Assembly: GCA_001898855.1 (NCBI GenBank)
Contig: MKVN01000029.1
Span: 68,479-122,570 of the forward strand
Direction of reading: 5' to 3'
Length of the DNA stretch: 54,092 nucleotides
DNA from: Micrococcales bacterium 73-13
Lineage (GTDB): Bacteria; Actinomycetota; Actinomycetes; Actinomycetales; Microbacteriaceae
How positions within the stretch are numbered: position 1 is the stretch's first letter; each line of letters begins with the position of its first letter. Below the pieces are notes generated by a model that saw nothing but the letters and a program-made list of their open reading frames with translations, made no database searches and had not been told where the DNA came from. Positions 16,378 to 24,939 of this stretch are shown here, piece after piece. The translations under genes and the position numbers were made by a program.

Positions 16378-16505
16378 CGGGTCCCACCAGCCGGCGCTCC
16401 ACGATCTCGGGCTGACGGTCCGCGATCACGGCGACCAGGCGCTCGACGGGCGCCTCGAGATGCCCGGCCTGCTCCTCGCCCCTCATCCTCGACCGCTCCT
16501 CTCGG

Positions 16506-19286
16506 TCACTCCCGCCCGGTCGGCGTCGTCGGGAGGGCGCGCTCCGGGAGGAGGTTGCCGAGGCCGCCGTCGGACGCGGGGCGCCTCCTCCTCGCGACGC
16601 GTCGGATCCACTTGGTGAGCTCGACGACGACGGGCAGCAGCAGCGCCCACCCGATCGCGACGATCCACTGCCGGCCGGTGAGCGGCACCGTGCCGAGCAG
16701 GCCGCCGAGCCCGCTCCACTGCACCGCGAGGACCGTCATCGCCGCCGGGATCAGCAGGATCTTCAGCGCGCCGGCGATCGGGGCGGTGAGCCCGGAGTCC
16801 GGGGAGCGGCGCATCACCAGCGCGCTGAAGACGGTGCCCAGACCCATCACGGCGAACGCCATGGTGACCGGGGCGCTGGGCTGATCGGGACTCGGCTCGC
16901 CCGGCGTGAGCAGCAGCGCCGCGAGCGTGATCCCGAACAGCACGGCGCCGTAGAGCAGCCATTCGGCGACCGCGCGCGGGTTCGCGATGCCCTCCTTCGT
17001 GCGGCGCGGCGGCCGGGTCATGATGTCGTCCGAGGTCGGGTCGATCATGATCATGACGATCGGCACGGCGCACACGAAGAAGTTCAGGTAGAGCACCATC
17101 AGCGGCGTCAGCGGCATCCCCGAGTTGATGTCGAAGATGCTCGCGACCAGGAACAGCAGCACCAGGGAGAAGAGCTGCGTCATCTGGTAGCGGACGTACG
17201 CCGTGATCTTGTCGTAGATGCCCCGGCCGAGCCGGATCGCGTTGACCAGGGTGCCGAAGTTGTCGTCGGTGAGGATCATCTTCGCGGCCTGCTTGGTGAC
17301 CTCGCTGCCGGAGCCCATCGCGACGCCGATGTCCGCCTGCTTCAGCGCGGCGGCGTCGTTGACGGCGTCCCCGGTCATGGCGACGACCTGCCCGCTCTCC
17401 TGCATCAGCCGCGCGAGCCGGAGCTTGTCCTGCGGGGTCACCCGGCCGAAGACGTGCAGGCGCGGCAGGGCGGTCTTCAGCTCGTCGTCGGTCATCGCCT
17501 GGATCTCGGCGCCGCTGATGGCGCCGGGCCCGAGGCCGAGCTCGGCGCCGATCGCGCCGGCGGTGATCGCGTGGTCGCCCGTGATCATCCGGACGTCGAT
17601 GCCGGCCGCGTGGGCGACGCGCACCGCATCGAGCGATGACGGGCGCAGCGGGTCGATGATGCCGACCATCCCGACGAACCGGAACTGCTCGACGTGCCCC
17701 ATCGGGTCCGCCCGCACGGCGTCCTCCTGGCCGGTCAGGACGCGGATGCCGAAGGCGAGCACCCGGAGCCCCTGCTCGGACATCTCGCGGTTCGCGTCCA
17801 GGAGCTCGGCGCGGACCCGCTCGATCGGCGCCTCCGTGCCGTCGACCAGCTGCGCGTGGCTGCAGCGGTCCAGCACAACGTCCGGCCCGCCCTTGATCAG
17901 GCCGACGAACTGCCGACCGTCGCCGAGCGGCACGTCGTGGTAGGTGACCATGAACTTGTAGTCGGAGTCGAACGGCACCTCGGCGGCCCGCGGATAGGCG
18001 CGACGGGTCTCCTCCGCGTCCACGCCGAGCTTCGCGGCGAGCACGACCAGGGCCGCCTCCGTCGGATCCCCGACGACCTCCCCGGTGTCGGACACCGTGG
18101 CGTCGGAGTCGAGGCAGAGCCCGTAGGCGAGCCGGGAGAAGTCGGGCACCGGCATCCCGGCGGCCCCGGTGATCCGTCCCGACTTCTCGTAGCCGTCGCC
18201 CGAGACGTGGAACCATTCGCCGCGGTAGTAGAGCTTGCGCACCATCATCTCGTTGAGGGTGAGCGTGCCCGTCTTGTCCGAGTTGATCGCGCTGGTCGCG
18301 CCGAGGGTCTCGACGTCTCCGAGGTTCTTCACGACGGCCTTGGCCTCCGCGAGCCTCTTCGCGCCGAACGCGAGCATCGCCTGCACGAAGGTGGGCATGC
18401 CGGTCGGGATGGCGGACACCGCCATCGCGATCCCCAGCAGCAGCACCGCCTGCAGCGACTGGCCGCGCACGACGCCGATGATCGCGATGATCGCCACCGC
18501 GATCCAGGCGATGGCGCCGAGCACCTTGGTCAGGGAGCCGAGCTCCCGCTGCAGCGGCGACTTCGACGGGGCGACCGCCGACAGCATGGACGCGATCCGG
18601 CCCATCTCGGTGTCCATGCCGGTCTCGGTGACGACCATCGTCGCGGTGCCGCGGGTGATCGACGTGTTCTGGAAGAGCATGGCGGTGCGGTCGCCGAGGG
18701 TCACGTCGTCGCCGTCGATCGCGGCGCTGCCCTTCGGGATCGGGGCGCTCTCCCCGGTCAGCGCCGCCTCCTGCGTCTCGCACGTCGCCGACCTCAGGAT
18801 GCGGCCGTCCGCGGGCACCAGGTCCCCGGCCTCGAGCTGCACGATGTCGCCGGGCACCAGCTCGGTCGCCGGGATCTCCGCGAGGCTCGCGTCGCGCAGC
18901 ACCCGCACCCGCGGGGTCTGCATCTTCGCGAGGGCGTCGACCGCGGACAGCGCCTTCAGCTCCTGCTGGGTGCCGAGGACGACGTTGAGGACGACCAGAG
19001 CCGCGACCATGATGCCGACCGGCAACTGGCCGATGACGAGGCTCGCGACGGCGACGACGACGAGCATCAGGTTCATCGGGTCCCTGAGCTGCCGGAAGGC
19101 GATCGTCCAGCGGGTGGGCGGCGGCTCCGAGGCGATCCTGTTCTCGCCGTGCTCCGCCCGGCGGGCGGACACGCTCGCGGCGTCCAGACCGCGATCCGGC
19201 TCGACGCCGAGCGCGGTCGACACCTCTGCGGGCGCCATCGCGTACCAGGGCCGCTCGGCGCCGGTCGGCTGAGGGGATTGGCTCAT
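16506..19286 (-). CDS. cation-transporting P-type ATPase with a variant PTGMP membrane motif
   Basis: 926 residues, organised like a type II (Ca2+-ATPase-like) pump. An N-terminal cation ATPase domain (ERPWYAMAPAEVSTALGVE) is followed by the actuator with LTGES (about 176-180), phosphorylation aspartate D337 in SDKTGTLT, the hinge TGDAVNDAAALKQADIGVAMG (usual form TGDGVNDAPALK), and a C-terminal cation ATPase domain. In helix M4 the ion-binding PEGLP is replaced by PTGMP (about 294-298), removing the glutamate that binds Ca2+. The ion is therefore not assignable and may be monovalent. The start ATG 19286 is preceded by GGGAG, while longer in-frame starts lack one. It is divergent from the lysine-peptide genes. 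Confidence 0.9.
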   Translation of the reverse strand: MSQSPQPTGAERPWYAMAPAEVSTALGVEPDRGLDAASVSARRAEHGENRIASEPPPTRWTIAFRQLRDPMNLMLVVVAVASLVIGQLPVGIMVAALVVLNVVLGTQQELKALSAVDALAKMQTPRVRVLRDASLAEIPATELVPGDIVQLEAGDLVPADGRILRSATCETQEAALTGESAPIPKGSAAIDGDDVTLGDRTAMLFQNTSITRGTATMVVTETGMDTEMGRIASMLSAVAPSKSPLQRELGSLTKVLGAIAWIAVAIIAIIGVVRGQSLQAVLLLGIAMAVSAIPTGMPTFVQAMLAFGAKRLAEAKAVVKNLGDVETLGATSAINSDKTGTLTLNEMMVRKLYYRGEWFHVSGDGYEKSGRITGAAGMPVPDFSRLAYGLCLDSDATVSDTGEVVGDPTEAALVVLAAKLGVDAEETRRAYPRAAEVPFDSDYKFMVTYHDVPLGDGRQFVGLIKGGPDVVLDRCSHAQLVDGTEAPIERVRAELLDANREMSEQGLRVLAFGIRVLTGQEDAVRADPMGHVEQFRFVGMVGIIDPLRPSSLDAVRVAHAAGIDVRMITGDHAITAGAIGAELGLGPGAISGAEIQAMTDDELKTALPRLHVFGRVTPQDKLRLARLMQESGQVVAMTGDAVNDAAALKQADIGVAMGSGSEVTKQAAKMILTDDNFGTLVNAIRLGRGIYDKITAYVRYQMTQLFSLVLLFLVASIFDINSGMPLTPLMVLYLNFFVCAVPIVMIMIDPTSDDIMTRPPRRTKEGIANPRAVAEWLLYGAVLFGITLAALLLTPGEPSPDQPSAPVTMAFAVMGLGTVFSALVMRRSPDSGLTAPIAGALKILLIPAAMTVLAVQWSGLGGLLGTVPLTGRQWIVAIGWALLLPVVVELTKWIRRVARRRRPASDGGLGNLLPERALPTTPTGRE

Positions 19287-19601
19287 CGTTCGGCTCCCGT
19301 ATCTATCTCCCATGGCGGCCCGCACCGGTCGTCCGGTCCGCGGCCGCGCCGCGTCGTGCGGGCGCCGCGCCGGGGCATGACGCGCGAGGCCATCACCGTT
19401 CGGGTCATGGCGTCCGGGCATGACGCTACGGAGTCCGACGATAGCCGTGCAGCAGTCATAACTGAGGGAATTCGCCCGAGAACGCCGCACGAGCACCCCC
19501 CGGTCCCTATAGTCAGGTCACCGGCGGACGGGGTCCGCGGTTCTGGCACGGCCTGCGGGCCGAGACGGAGCACGTCACGGAGCGACGAGGGGGTGACGAG
19601 G
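19287..19601. other. 315-bp gene-free region between divergent genes
   Basis: It separates the P-type ATPase (leftward) from the lysine peptide (rightward). On the plus strand TATAGT (19508-19513) is a near-consensus -10 box, but no good -35 is visible 16-18 bp upstream. A transcript from it would have a leader of about 80 nt. No tRNA, riboswitch or operator-like palindrome was recognised. The base composition is less GC-extreme around 19440-19520 than in neighbouring coding DNA. Confidence 0.5.
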
Positions 19602-19667
19602 ATGGCGAAGAAGAAGGACAAGAAGAAGGACAAGAAGAAGAAGGGCAAGAAGGGGAAGAAGAAGTAG
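19602..19667 (+). CDS. 21-residue lysine-rich peptide
   Basis: A short frame of 21 residues in which all but five are lysine (M, A, two D, two G apart; the pattern is KKKDKKKDKKKKGKKGKKK). Almost every lysine codon is AAG. ATG 19602 is preceded by GACGAGGGGGTGACGAGG, an adequate ribosome binding region, and a TATAGT box lies about 90 bp upstream. It resembles the tail of the protein encoded 158 bp downstream. If translated it would be a strongly cationic peptide able to bind nucleic acid. It could also be only a translated leader or a remnant of a longer tail. No family is recognised. Confidence 0.5.
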   Translation: MAKKKDKKKDKKKKGKKGKKK

Positions 19668-19825
19668 CAGGGCTGGGTGCCGCATGGCCTGCGGGCGCAT
19701 GCGGCCCTGTCCCCTCCTGCGCGGACGCCGATGTCGCATCGGAGCGAAGGGGCTCCCGCTACCGCGCGCGGCGCTCCGGCGGCCCGCTCAAGCAGCGGAT
19801 CTGAAGTGACGAGGGAAGTGCAGAT

Positions 19826-20527
19826 ATGGATTCGGACACGAGCTCCGAGGACGGCCGGCTCACGCTCGACGAGGAGCAGCAGCAGGCCCTGACGCGCCTG
19901 ACGGAGGAACCCCCTCCGCACGGCGATCGCGCGAAGGCGATCCTCGCGCTCGCCGAGTCGAACGACGTGGACCAGGCGGCGAGCCGGTCCGGGCTCACGT
20001 ACACGCAGGTGCGGTACTGGGCCGCGCGGTTCCAGGCCGGGGGTCTGGAGGCGGTGCTGCCGGCGGGGGTCCCCGCGCCGGCACCTGCGGAGGAGGCTTC
20101 GTCTCCGGCACCTGCGGAGGAGAGCGCGTCGCCGCCCCCTGTCGAGGACGAGGTCGCCCTCGAGAGCGATGCGTCCGAAGAGGGCGAGGCGATGGAGGTC
20201 GCCTCGGAGCCGGAGGGCTCGCTGCCGGGCGGGGACCCCGCGTCGCCGCAGGACGAGCAGCCCGAGCCGGAGCAGCCGCCGGCGTCGGAGCAGAAGTCGA
20301 AGAGATCGAAGAAGAAGAAGAAGTCGAAGCAGCAGCGCCAGAGGTCCGAGAAGAAGCAGAGCGGGAAGAAGCGGAAGAAGAGCAAGAAGAAGGACGAGCA
20401 GCGGAGCAAGAAGAAGCAGGACAGGAAGCAGAGCAGGAAGAAGCGGGACAAGAAGTCGAAGCAGCGCCAGCGGTCGAAGAAGCCCGCCAAGGGGGCGAAG
20501 CGCTCGTCGAAGCGCAAGAAGCGCTAG
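19826..20527 (+). CDS. HTH protein with acidic linker and histone-H1-like lysine tail
   Basis: 233 residues in three compositional blocks. Residues 33-75 form a homeodomain-like HTH (RAKAILALAESNDVDQAASRSGLTYTQVRYWAARFQAGGLEAVLP), similar to the N-terminal HTH of IS630-type transposases, but no catalytic domain follows. Residues 80-156 are rich in Ala, Pro, Glu and Asp. Residues 157-233 are almost only Lys, Arg, Ser and Gln. The design recalls nucleoid proteins with H1-like tails such as mycobacterial HupB or Lsr2-like fusions, suggesting sequence-directed DNA binding plus charge-mediated compaction. This is inference. ATG 19826 follows GACGAGGGAAG. It lies between the lysine peptide and an SLC13 transporter on the same strand. 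Confidence 0.75.
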   Translation: MDSDTSSEDGRLTLDEEQQQALTRLTEEPPPHGDRAKAILALAESNDVDQAASRSGLTYTQVRYWAARFQAGGLEAVLPAGVPAPAPAEEASSPAPAEESASPPPVEDEVALESDASEEGEAMEVASEPEGSLPGGDPASPQDEQPEPEQPPASEQKSKRSKKKKKSKQQRQRSEKKQSGKKRKKSKKKDEQRSKKKQDRKQSRKKRDKKSKQRQRSKKPAKGAKRSSKRKKR

Positions 20528-20591
20528 GCGTCGTTCCGGGCTCCGAGGACCGGCGTCATCGAGGTCGGCTGCGCAGGCGAGGGGGCAGCGC

Positions 20592-22256
20592 GTGATCATC
20601 GTGGCCGCGGCGCTCGTCGTCGCGACGCTGGTCGCGATGACGCTCGGCTGGGTGAAGCCGGTCATCGCGCTCGGCTCGGCCATCGTCGTCGCGGGCCTGG
20701 TCGGGATCGCCGCGCCGCGCGACCTGTTCTCCGGGCTGAGCAACGGCGGCGTGATCACCGTCGGGGCGATGCTGGTGATCGCGCGGGGCATCGTCCAGAC
20801 CGGGCTCGTCGACCGCGTGACCCGTGCGCTGCTGATGAGCGTCACGAGCGCCCGGCGGGCGTTCCTCCGGCTCGCGGTGCCGATCGGCGTCGCGTCCGGG
20901 CTGATGAACACGACCCCGATCGTGGCCATGCTGGTGCCGGCGAGCAAGCAGCTCGAGCAGACCCGCTCGATCCCGGCGCGCGAGCTGATGCTGCCGCTCG
21001 CGCACCTGACGACGCTGACCGGGTCGATCACGCTGATCGGCACCAGCTCGAACCTGTTGATCGCCGGAATGGCCGGCGATCGCGGCATCGACATGACCAT
21101 GCTGTCGTTCGCGCCGATCGCGCTGCCCGTGGCGCTCGTCGGGATCGCGCTGCTCGCGCTCGTCGGGCCCCGGATGCTGCGCGGATCCGGCCTCGTGCGG
21201 GCCGAGCAGCGCGGATGGCGCGTGGAGCTGCCGATCGGCGAAGGGGCGCTCGCGAAGGGCCAGACCGCGGATCGGCTCGGGCTGACCACCGCCCGCGACT
21301 ACCGGCTGACGGCGGTCAAGCGCGCCGGCGACGAGCTCGACCCCGCGACCGTCATCGCCGTGGCCGACGTCCTGGTGTTCGAGGCGACGGAGCTCGGCAT
21401 CCAGTCGCTCTGGGCCAGTCCGCTGTTCGGGCTGTCGCCCCGGCACCTGTTCGCGGTGTCGGTGAGGACGGGCGACTCGGGCACGCTGCACGATCTCGAG
21501 GCGGACGAGGACATCGAGGTGATCGCGGCGCAGACGACGGAGCCGCTGCGTCGCACTGCGCTGGTCCCCGGCGCCACCTGCTACGTCGCCGCCCCGAGCG
21601 CGGAGGTCGTGGATCGCAGCGAGCACGTCGCCCTCTGGCAGAGCGTGGCCAGCCGGGTGCCGCAGCCGGGCGACACCTGGAAGGCGGTGGCGATCCTGGT
21701 CGCGGTGGTGCTGCCGGCCTCGTTCGGGCTCGTGCCGATCGAGATCACCTCGGTCGGCGGCGCGCTGCTGATGGTGATCGCCCGGGTGCTGACGCCGCGG
21801 TCCGCGGCGCGTGCGATCGACTGGAACGTGCTGGGCGTCCTCGCGGGATCGGTGGGCCTCGGCGTGATCGTGCTCGAGAGCGGCCTGGCCGATCTGCTCG
21901 CCGACGCGATCCGGCAGCTCGTCGCGGGCAACGCGGCCCTGGTGATCCTCGTCTTCGGCCTGGTGACCGCGCTGCTCACCAATGTCGTGTCCAACGCCGC
22001 CGCCGCGTCGATCCTCACCCCCGTCGGGATCGCGGTGGCGACGGAGGTCGGCATGAACCCGGTCGTCCTGCTGGCGCTGATCGGCACCTGCATCTCGTTC
22101 ACCTTCCTGAACCCGTTCGCCCACCAGACGAACCTCATGGTGATCGGGCCGATCGGCTACACGCGGGCCGAGTTCGCCAGGTTCGGGGCGCCGTTGATGG
22201 CGGTCGGGCTCGTGGTCGCCTGCGGGACGGGCATGCTGCTCGCGTCGATCCGCTGA
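20592..22256 (+). CDS. SLC13/DASS-type anion transporter with a TrkA-C-like domain
   Basis: 554 residues. The hydrophobic N-terminal part contains the family motif LMNTTPIVAMLVPASKQLEQ (about 110-130) and SITLIGTSSNLLIAGM. A soluble central region (about 215-370) has the look of RCK_C/TrkA-C regulatory domains. The second membrane half contains NVVSNAAAASILTPVGIAVA, with the SNT-like sodium/anion motif, and NPFAHQTNLMVIGPIGYT. Members carry sulfate or dicarboxylates with Na+. Substrate not determinable. The start is GTG 20592, after GCGAGGGGGCAGCGC. No ATG gives a complete first helix. It is convergent with pobA. Confidence 0.85.
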   Translation: MIIVAAALVVATLVAMTLGWVKPVIALGSAIVVAGLVGIAAPRDLFSGLSNGGVITVGAMLVIARGIVQTGLVDRVTRALLMSVTSARRAFLRLAVPIGVASGLMNTTPIVAMLVPASKQLEQTRSIPARELMLPLAHLTTLTGSITLIGTSSNLLIAGMAGDRGIDMTMLSFAPIALPVALVGIALLALVGPRMLRGSGLVRAEQRGWRVELPIGEGALAKGQTADRLGLTTARDYRLTAVKRAGDELDPATVIAVADVLVFEATELGIQSLWASPLFGLSPRHLFAVSVRTGDSGTLHDLEADEDIEVIAAQTTEPLRRTALVPGATCYVAAPSAEVVDRSEHVALWQSVASRVPQPGDTWKAVAILVAVVLPASFGLVPIEITSVGGALLMVIARVLTPRSAARAIDWNVLGVLAGSVGLGVIVLESGLADLLADAIRQLVAGNAALVILVFGLVTALLTNVVSNAAAASILTPVGIAVATEVGMNPVVLLALIGTCISFTFLNPFAHQTNLMVIGPIGYTRAEFARFGAPLMAVGLVVACGTGMLLASIR

Positions 22257-22339
22257 GACGCGGACCGAGAGCCGCATGATTCGGGGCAGGCCGCCCGCGG
22301 TCCAGGACGGCGTCATCCGGCCCTGACCGGCGTCCGCCG

Positions 22340-23527
22340 CTAGCCGCGCGGCCGGGTCTCGAACGGCCAGCCGGTGTAGGCCTCGGCCAGATAGGCGGCG
22401 CCGTGCCGGCTGGTCGCCACCATCTCGAGCTCGCCGAGCCGGCGGCGCTCGTCGAAGTCGTTCGCGCCGGGCGCCGTGTGGAGCATCGAGGTCATCCACC
22501 AGGAGAAGTGCTCGGCCTTCCAGATGCGCCTCGACGCCGCCTCGGGGTAGGCGTCGAGGCCGTGCTCGGATCCGCTGCGCACCAGCTCCTCGATCGCCCG
22601 ATGCAGCAGCACGACATCGGCGAGGGCGAGGTTCATGCCCTTCGCCCCGGTGGGCGGCACGGTGTGCGCCGCGTCGCCGACGAGGAGCGCGCGCCCGCGG
22701 CGCAGCTCGTGCGCGACGAAGCTGCGGAAGCGCAGCACGTCGCGCTGGAAGATGGGCCCCTCGTGCAGCCCGCCGCCGGTCCTGGCCTGCAGCTCGTCCC
22801 AGATCTCCCGCTCGCCCATCGCGTCCGGGTCGAGCTCCGGGTCGCACTGCAGGTACATCCGCTGCACCGTCGCCGAGCGCTGCGAGATCAGGGCGAAGCC
22901 GCGCTCGGTCGTCGAGTAGATGAGCTCCGGCGAGCTCGGCGGCGCCTCGCAGAGGATGCCGAACCAGGCGAACGGGTACTCGCGGAAGTAGCCGCCGGTC
23001 TGCGAGCCGGTGACCGCCTCCCGGACCAGCGAGCGCGAGCCGTCCGCGCCGACCACGACGTCGGCGCGGATCTCGATCGGCCGCCCGTCGGGCCCGGCGG
23101 CGTGGACGACCGGCGCGTCGGTGTCGACGCCCTCGACGGAGGTCGCGCCGACGCCGAATCGCACGTCGCCGCCCTCGCCGAGTCGCAGCGCGATGAGGTC
23201 GATGAGCGCCTCGTGCTGCGGGTAGAGCCAGACCGAGCGGCCGACGAGCCCCTGGAAGTCGATGCGATGGCCGACGCCGTTCCAGCGCAGCTCGATGCCG
23301 TCGTGCCGGGCGCCGACCTCGTCGACGCGGCTGCCGCCGAGCGAGCGCAGCAGCTCGACCGAGGACTGCTCGAGGATGCCCGCCTTGATGGTCCGCTCGA
23401 TGTCCTCCCGGGTGCGCGGGTCGATCACGATGGAGTCGATGCCGGAGCGGTGCAGCAGGGCCGACAGGGCGAGGCCCGCCGGGCCGGCGCCGACGATCGC
23501 GACGCGGGTGCGGATCTGCTCGGTCAT
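22340..23527 (-). CDS. pobA: 4-hydroxybenzoate 3-monooxygenase
   Basis: 395 residues, the family's standard length. This flavoprotein hydroxylates 4-hydroxybenzoate to protocatechuate with NAD(P)H and O2. The FAD Rossmann motif VAIVGAGPAGLALSALLHRSGIDSIVID is at about 9-36. RSVWLYPQHEALIDLI follows, then the DG motif GADGSRSLVREAV, and the second FAD motif LLVGDAAHTVPPTGAKGMNLALADV at about 280-304. ATG 23527 follows GAAGGAG. A perfect inverted repeat about 70 bp upstream, shared with the IclR gene region, suggests control by that regulator. It feeds the pca genes downstream in the window and takes the predicted product of the couNOM genes. Confidence 0.95.
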   Translation of the reverse strand: MTEQIRTRVAIVGAGPAGLALSALLHRSGIDSIVIDPRTREDIERTIKAGILEQSSVELLRSLGGSRVDEVGARHDGIELRWNGVGHRIDFQGLVGRSVWLYPQHEALIDLIALRLGEGGDVRFGVGATSVEGVDTDAPVVHAAGPDGRPIEIRADVVVGADGSRSLVREAVTGSQTGGYFREYPFAWFGILCEAPPSSPELIYSTTERGFALISQRSATVQRMYLQCDPELDPDAMGEREIWDELQARTGGGLHEGPIFQRDVLRFRSFVAHELRRGRALLVGDAAHTVPPTGAKGMNLALADVVLLHRAIEELVRSGSEHGLDAYPEAASRRIWKAEHFSWWMTSMLHTAPGANDFDERRRLGELEMVATSRHGAAYLAEAYTGWPFETRPRG

Positions 23528-23596
23528 GCTCGGCTCCTTCGCCACGGGGAGGACGCCCCGAGCCTGGCGGGTCGGCCGGTGCGAGCGCGAGCGGGA

Positions 23597-23611
23597 TTCC
23601 ACTCAGTGGAA
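23597..23611 (-). promoter_or_regulatory. IclR-type operator upstream of pobA
   Basis: TTCCACT-C-AGTGGAA is a perfect 15-bp inverted repeat in the 103-bp gap between the IclR gene and pobA. IclR-family proteins commonly bind TGGAA/TTCCA-type palindromes, so it is a natural site for the regulator encoded immediately upstream, acting on pobA. Confidence 0.6.
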
Positions 23612-23630
23612 GCCAGGCGAGATCCCACGA

Positions 23631-24392
23631 TCAGGCATGCCGGGCGAGCTCCCGGGACACGCCGCTGGCGGCGAGCCGGACCGCGAGCTCGTAGCGCGGG
23701 TCCACCGGGCGCTCGCTCGGCACGATGATCGAGATCGCGGCGACGACGGCGCCGCTCGCGTCCCGGATCGGCGCCGCGACCGAGGCGGCGCCCGCGGTCA
23801 TCTCGTCCCTCGTCGTGGCGATCCCCTCCCGCCGGATCCGCGCGAGCCGCGGCGCGAGCTCCTCCGCGGTCGTCATCGTCGCCGGCAGCAGCCGGCGCGG
23901 CGGCGCTTCGAGCACCCGGGCCAGCAGCTCCTCGCCGCCCCAGGCGAGGAGCACCAGGCCGACACCGGTCGCGTGCAGCGGCAGCCGCCGGCCGACGTCC
24001 GCGAGCACCACGACGGAGTCCCGCGCGGTCAGCCGGTCGAGGTACAGCGCCGCGAGCCCGTCGAGCACCGCGATCTGGACGTTCTGCCGGGTCAGCTCGA
24101 ACAGGTCGTCGAGGTAGGGCCGGGCCACCTGCCGCAGCGCGCCCGGCGCCGGGTGCCGGGTGCCGAGCCGCCAGAGCCGCAGCCCGACCTGGAGCTCGCC
24201 GTCGGCGGTCCGCTCGAGACCGCCCCACTCCACCAGCCGCGCCGCGAGCCGGGAGGTCGTCGACAGCGGCAGCCCGGCGCGGCGGGCGAGCTCGGTCAGC
24301 GGCAGCGAGCGCCGGCCCGGGCCCTCGAAGGCGTCGAGGATCGCGAACAGGCGCTCGGCGACGCCCCTGGCGTCGTTCGCTCGGCCGGCCAT
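23631..24392 (-). CDS. IclR-family regulator, probably controlling pobA
   Basis: 253 residues. The winged HTH (about 8-65) includes LTELARRAGLPLSTTSRLAARLVEWGGLERTADGELQVGLRLWRLG. The effector-binding IclR domain (about 75-250) contains LPLHATGVGLVLLAWGGEELL and SVAAPIRDASGAVVAAISIIVPS, complete compared with the family. ATG 24392 has no clear ribosome binding site. A GATGCT box 6 nt upstream suggests leaderless initiation. It is encoded directly before pobA on the same strand with a palindrome between them, so it most likely senses 4-hydroxybenzoate or a related acid. In many actinobacteria pobA is IclR-regulated. Confidence 0.88.
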   Translation of the reverse strand: MAGRANDARGVAERLFAILDAFEGPGRRSLPLTELARRAGLPLSTTSRLAARLVEWGGLERTADGELQVGLRLWRLGTRHPAPGALRQVARPYLDDLFELTRQNVQIAVLDGLAALYLDRLTARDSVVVLADVGRRLPLHATGVGLVLLAWGGEELLARVLEAPPRRLLPATMTTAEELAPRLARIRREGIATTRDEMTAGAASVAAPIRDASGAVVAAISIIVPSERPVDPRYELAVRLAASGVSRELARHA

Positions 24393-24473
24393 CGCCCCAG
24401 CATCGCACGACCGGTCCGCCGGTCGGTCGGCGGGATGCCGGGACCGGGGGGATCGGGCGCCGGGCCCCCGCGC

Positions 24474-24929
24474 TCAGGCGTAGACGCGGGAGATCGACTC
24501 GATCACGACCGCGGGCCGCTCCTGGCCCTCGATCTCCATGACGGCGTCGACGTGGATCTGGTAGCCGCCCTGGACCTCGGCGACCTTCCGCATCGTCGCG
24601 ACCAGGCGGACGCTCGATCCGGCGGGGACCGGCGAGGTGAAGCGCACCTTGTCGAGGCCGTAGTTGACGAACGTCGACGCGTCGCGCACCTCGAGGATCT
24701 CCGACCACAGCGGGACGAACAGCGAGAGGGTGAGGAAGCCGTGCGCGATCGTGGTGCCGAACGGGCCGTCCTTGGCCCGCTCCGGGTCGACGTGGATGTA
24801 CTGGTGGTCGCCGGTCGCGTCGGCGAAGGTGTCGATCCGCTGCTGCGTGACCTCGAGCCAGGAGGAGGCGCCGAGCTCCCGGCCCTCGAGCGAGGGGAGG
24901 TCCGCGACGGCGACGGTCATGACGGGCAT
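24474..24929 (-). CDS. couM: MaoC-like enoyl-CoA hydratase, CouM-like
   Basis: 151 residues with a single hotdog fold. The MaoC motif DATGDHQYIHVDPERAKDGPFGTTIAHGFLTLSL contains the catalytic D and H (about D37 and H42). These enzymes hydrate 2-enoyl-CoA to 3-hydroxyacyl-CoA. The gene order SDR, amidohydrolase, MaoC with a divergent MarR matches the couNOM/couR set I recall from Rhodococcus jostii RHA1, in which this step hydrates p-coumaroyl-CoA or feruloyl-CoA. ATG 24929 follows AAAGGACCACC, and the gap to the upstream stop is 10 bp. The assignment depends on context; the domain alone is certain. Confidence 0.8.
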   Translation of the reverse strand: MPVMTVAVADLPSLEGRELGASSWLEVTQQRIDTFADATGDHQYIHVDPERAKDGPFGTTIAHGFLTLSLFVPLWSEILEVRDASTFVNYGLDKVRFTSPVPAGSSVRLVATMRKVAEVQGGYQIHVDAVMEIEGQERPAVVIESISRVYA

Positions 24930-24939
24930 GGTGGTCCTT

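Noticed and set aside
16223-16486. An 87-residue minus-strand frame downstream of the P-type ATPase with a fair ribosome binding site (GAGGAG)
   Set aside because: Its first 40 residues look reasonable, but the rest lies antisense to the transporter gene and is Arg/Pro-rich. It may be a remnant. Not supported enough to list.
19826-20527. HTH-lysine protein called a transposase fragment
   Set aside because: Only the HTH resembles IS630; no DDE domain, no terminal repeats, and a long tail with consistent composition.
24415-24434. Hairpin CCGCCG-N6-CGGCGG between the MaoC and IclR genes
   Set aside because: Could be a terminator of the couNOM-like operon, but such short GC stems are common in this DNA and no other sign supports it.
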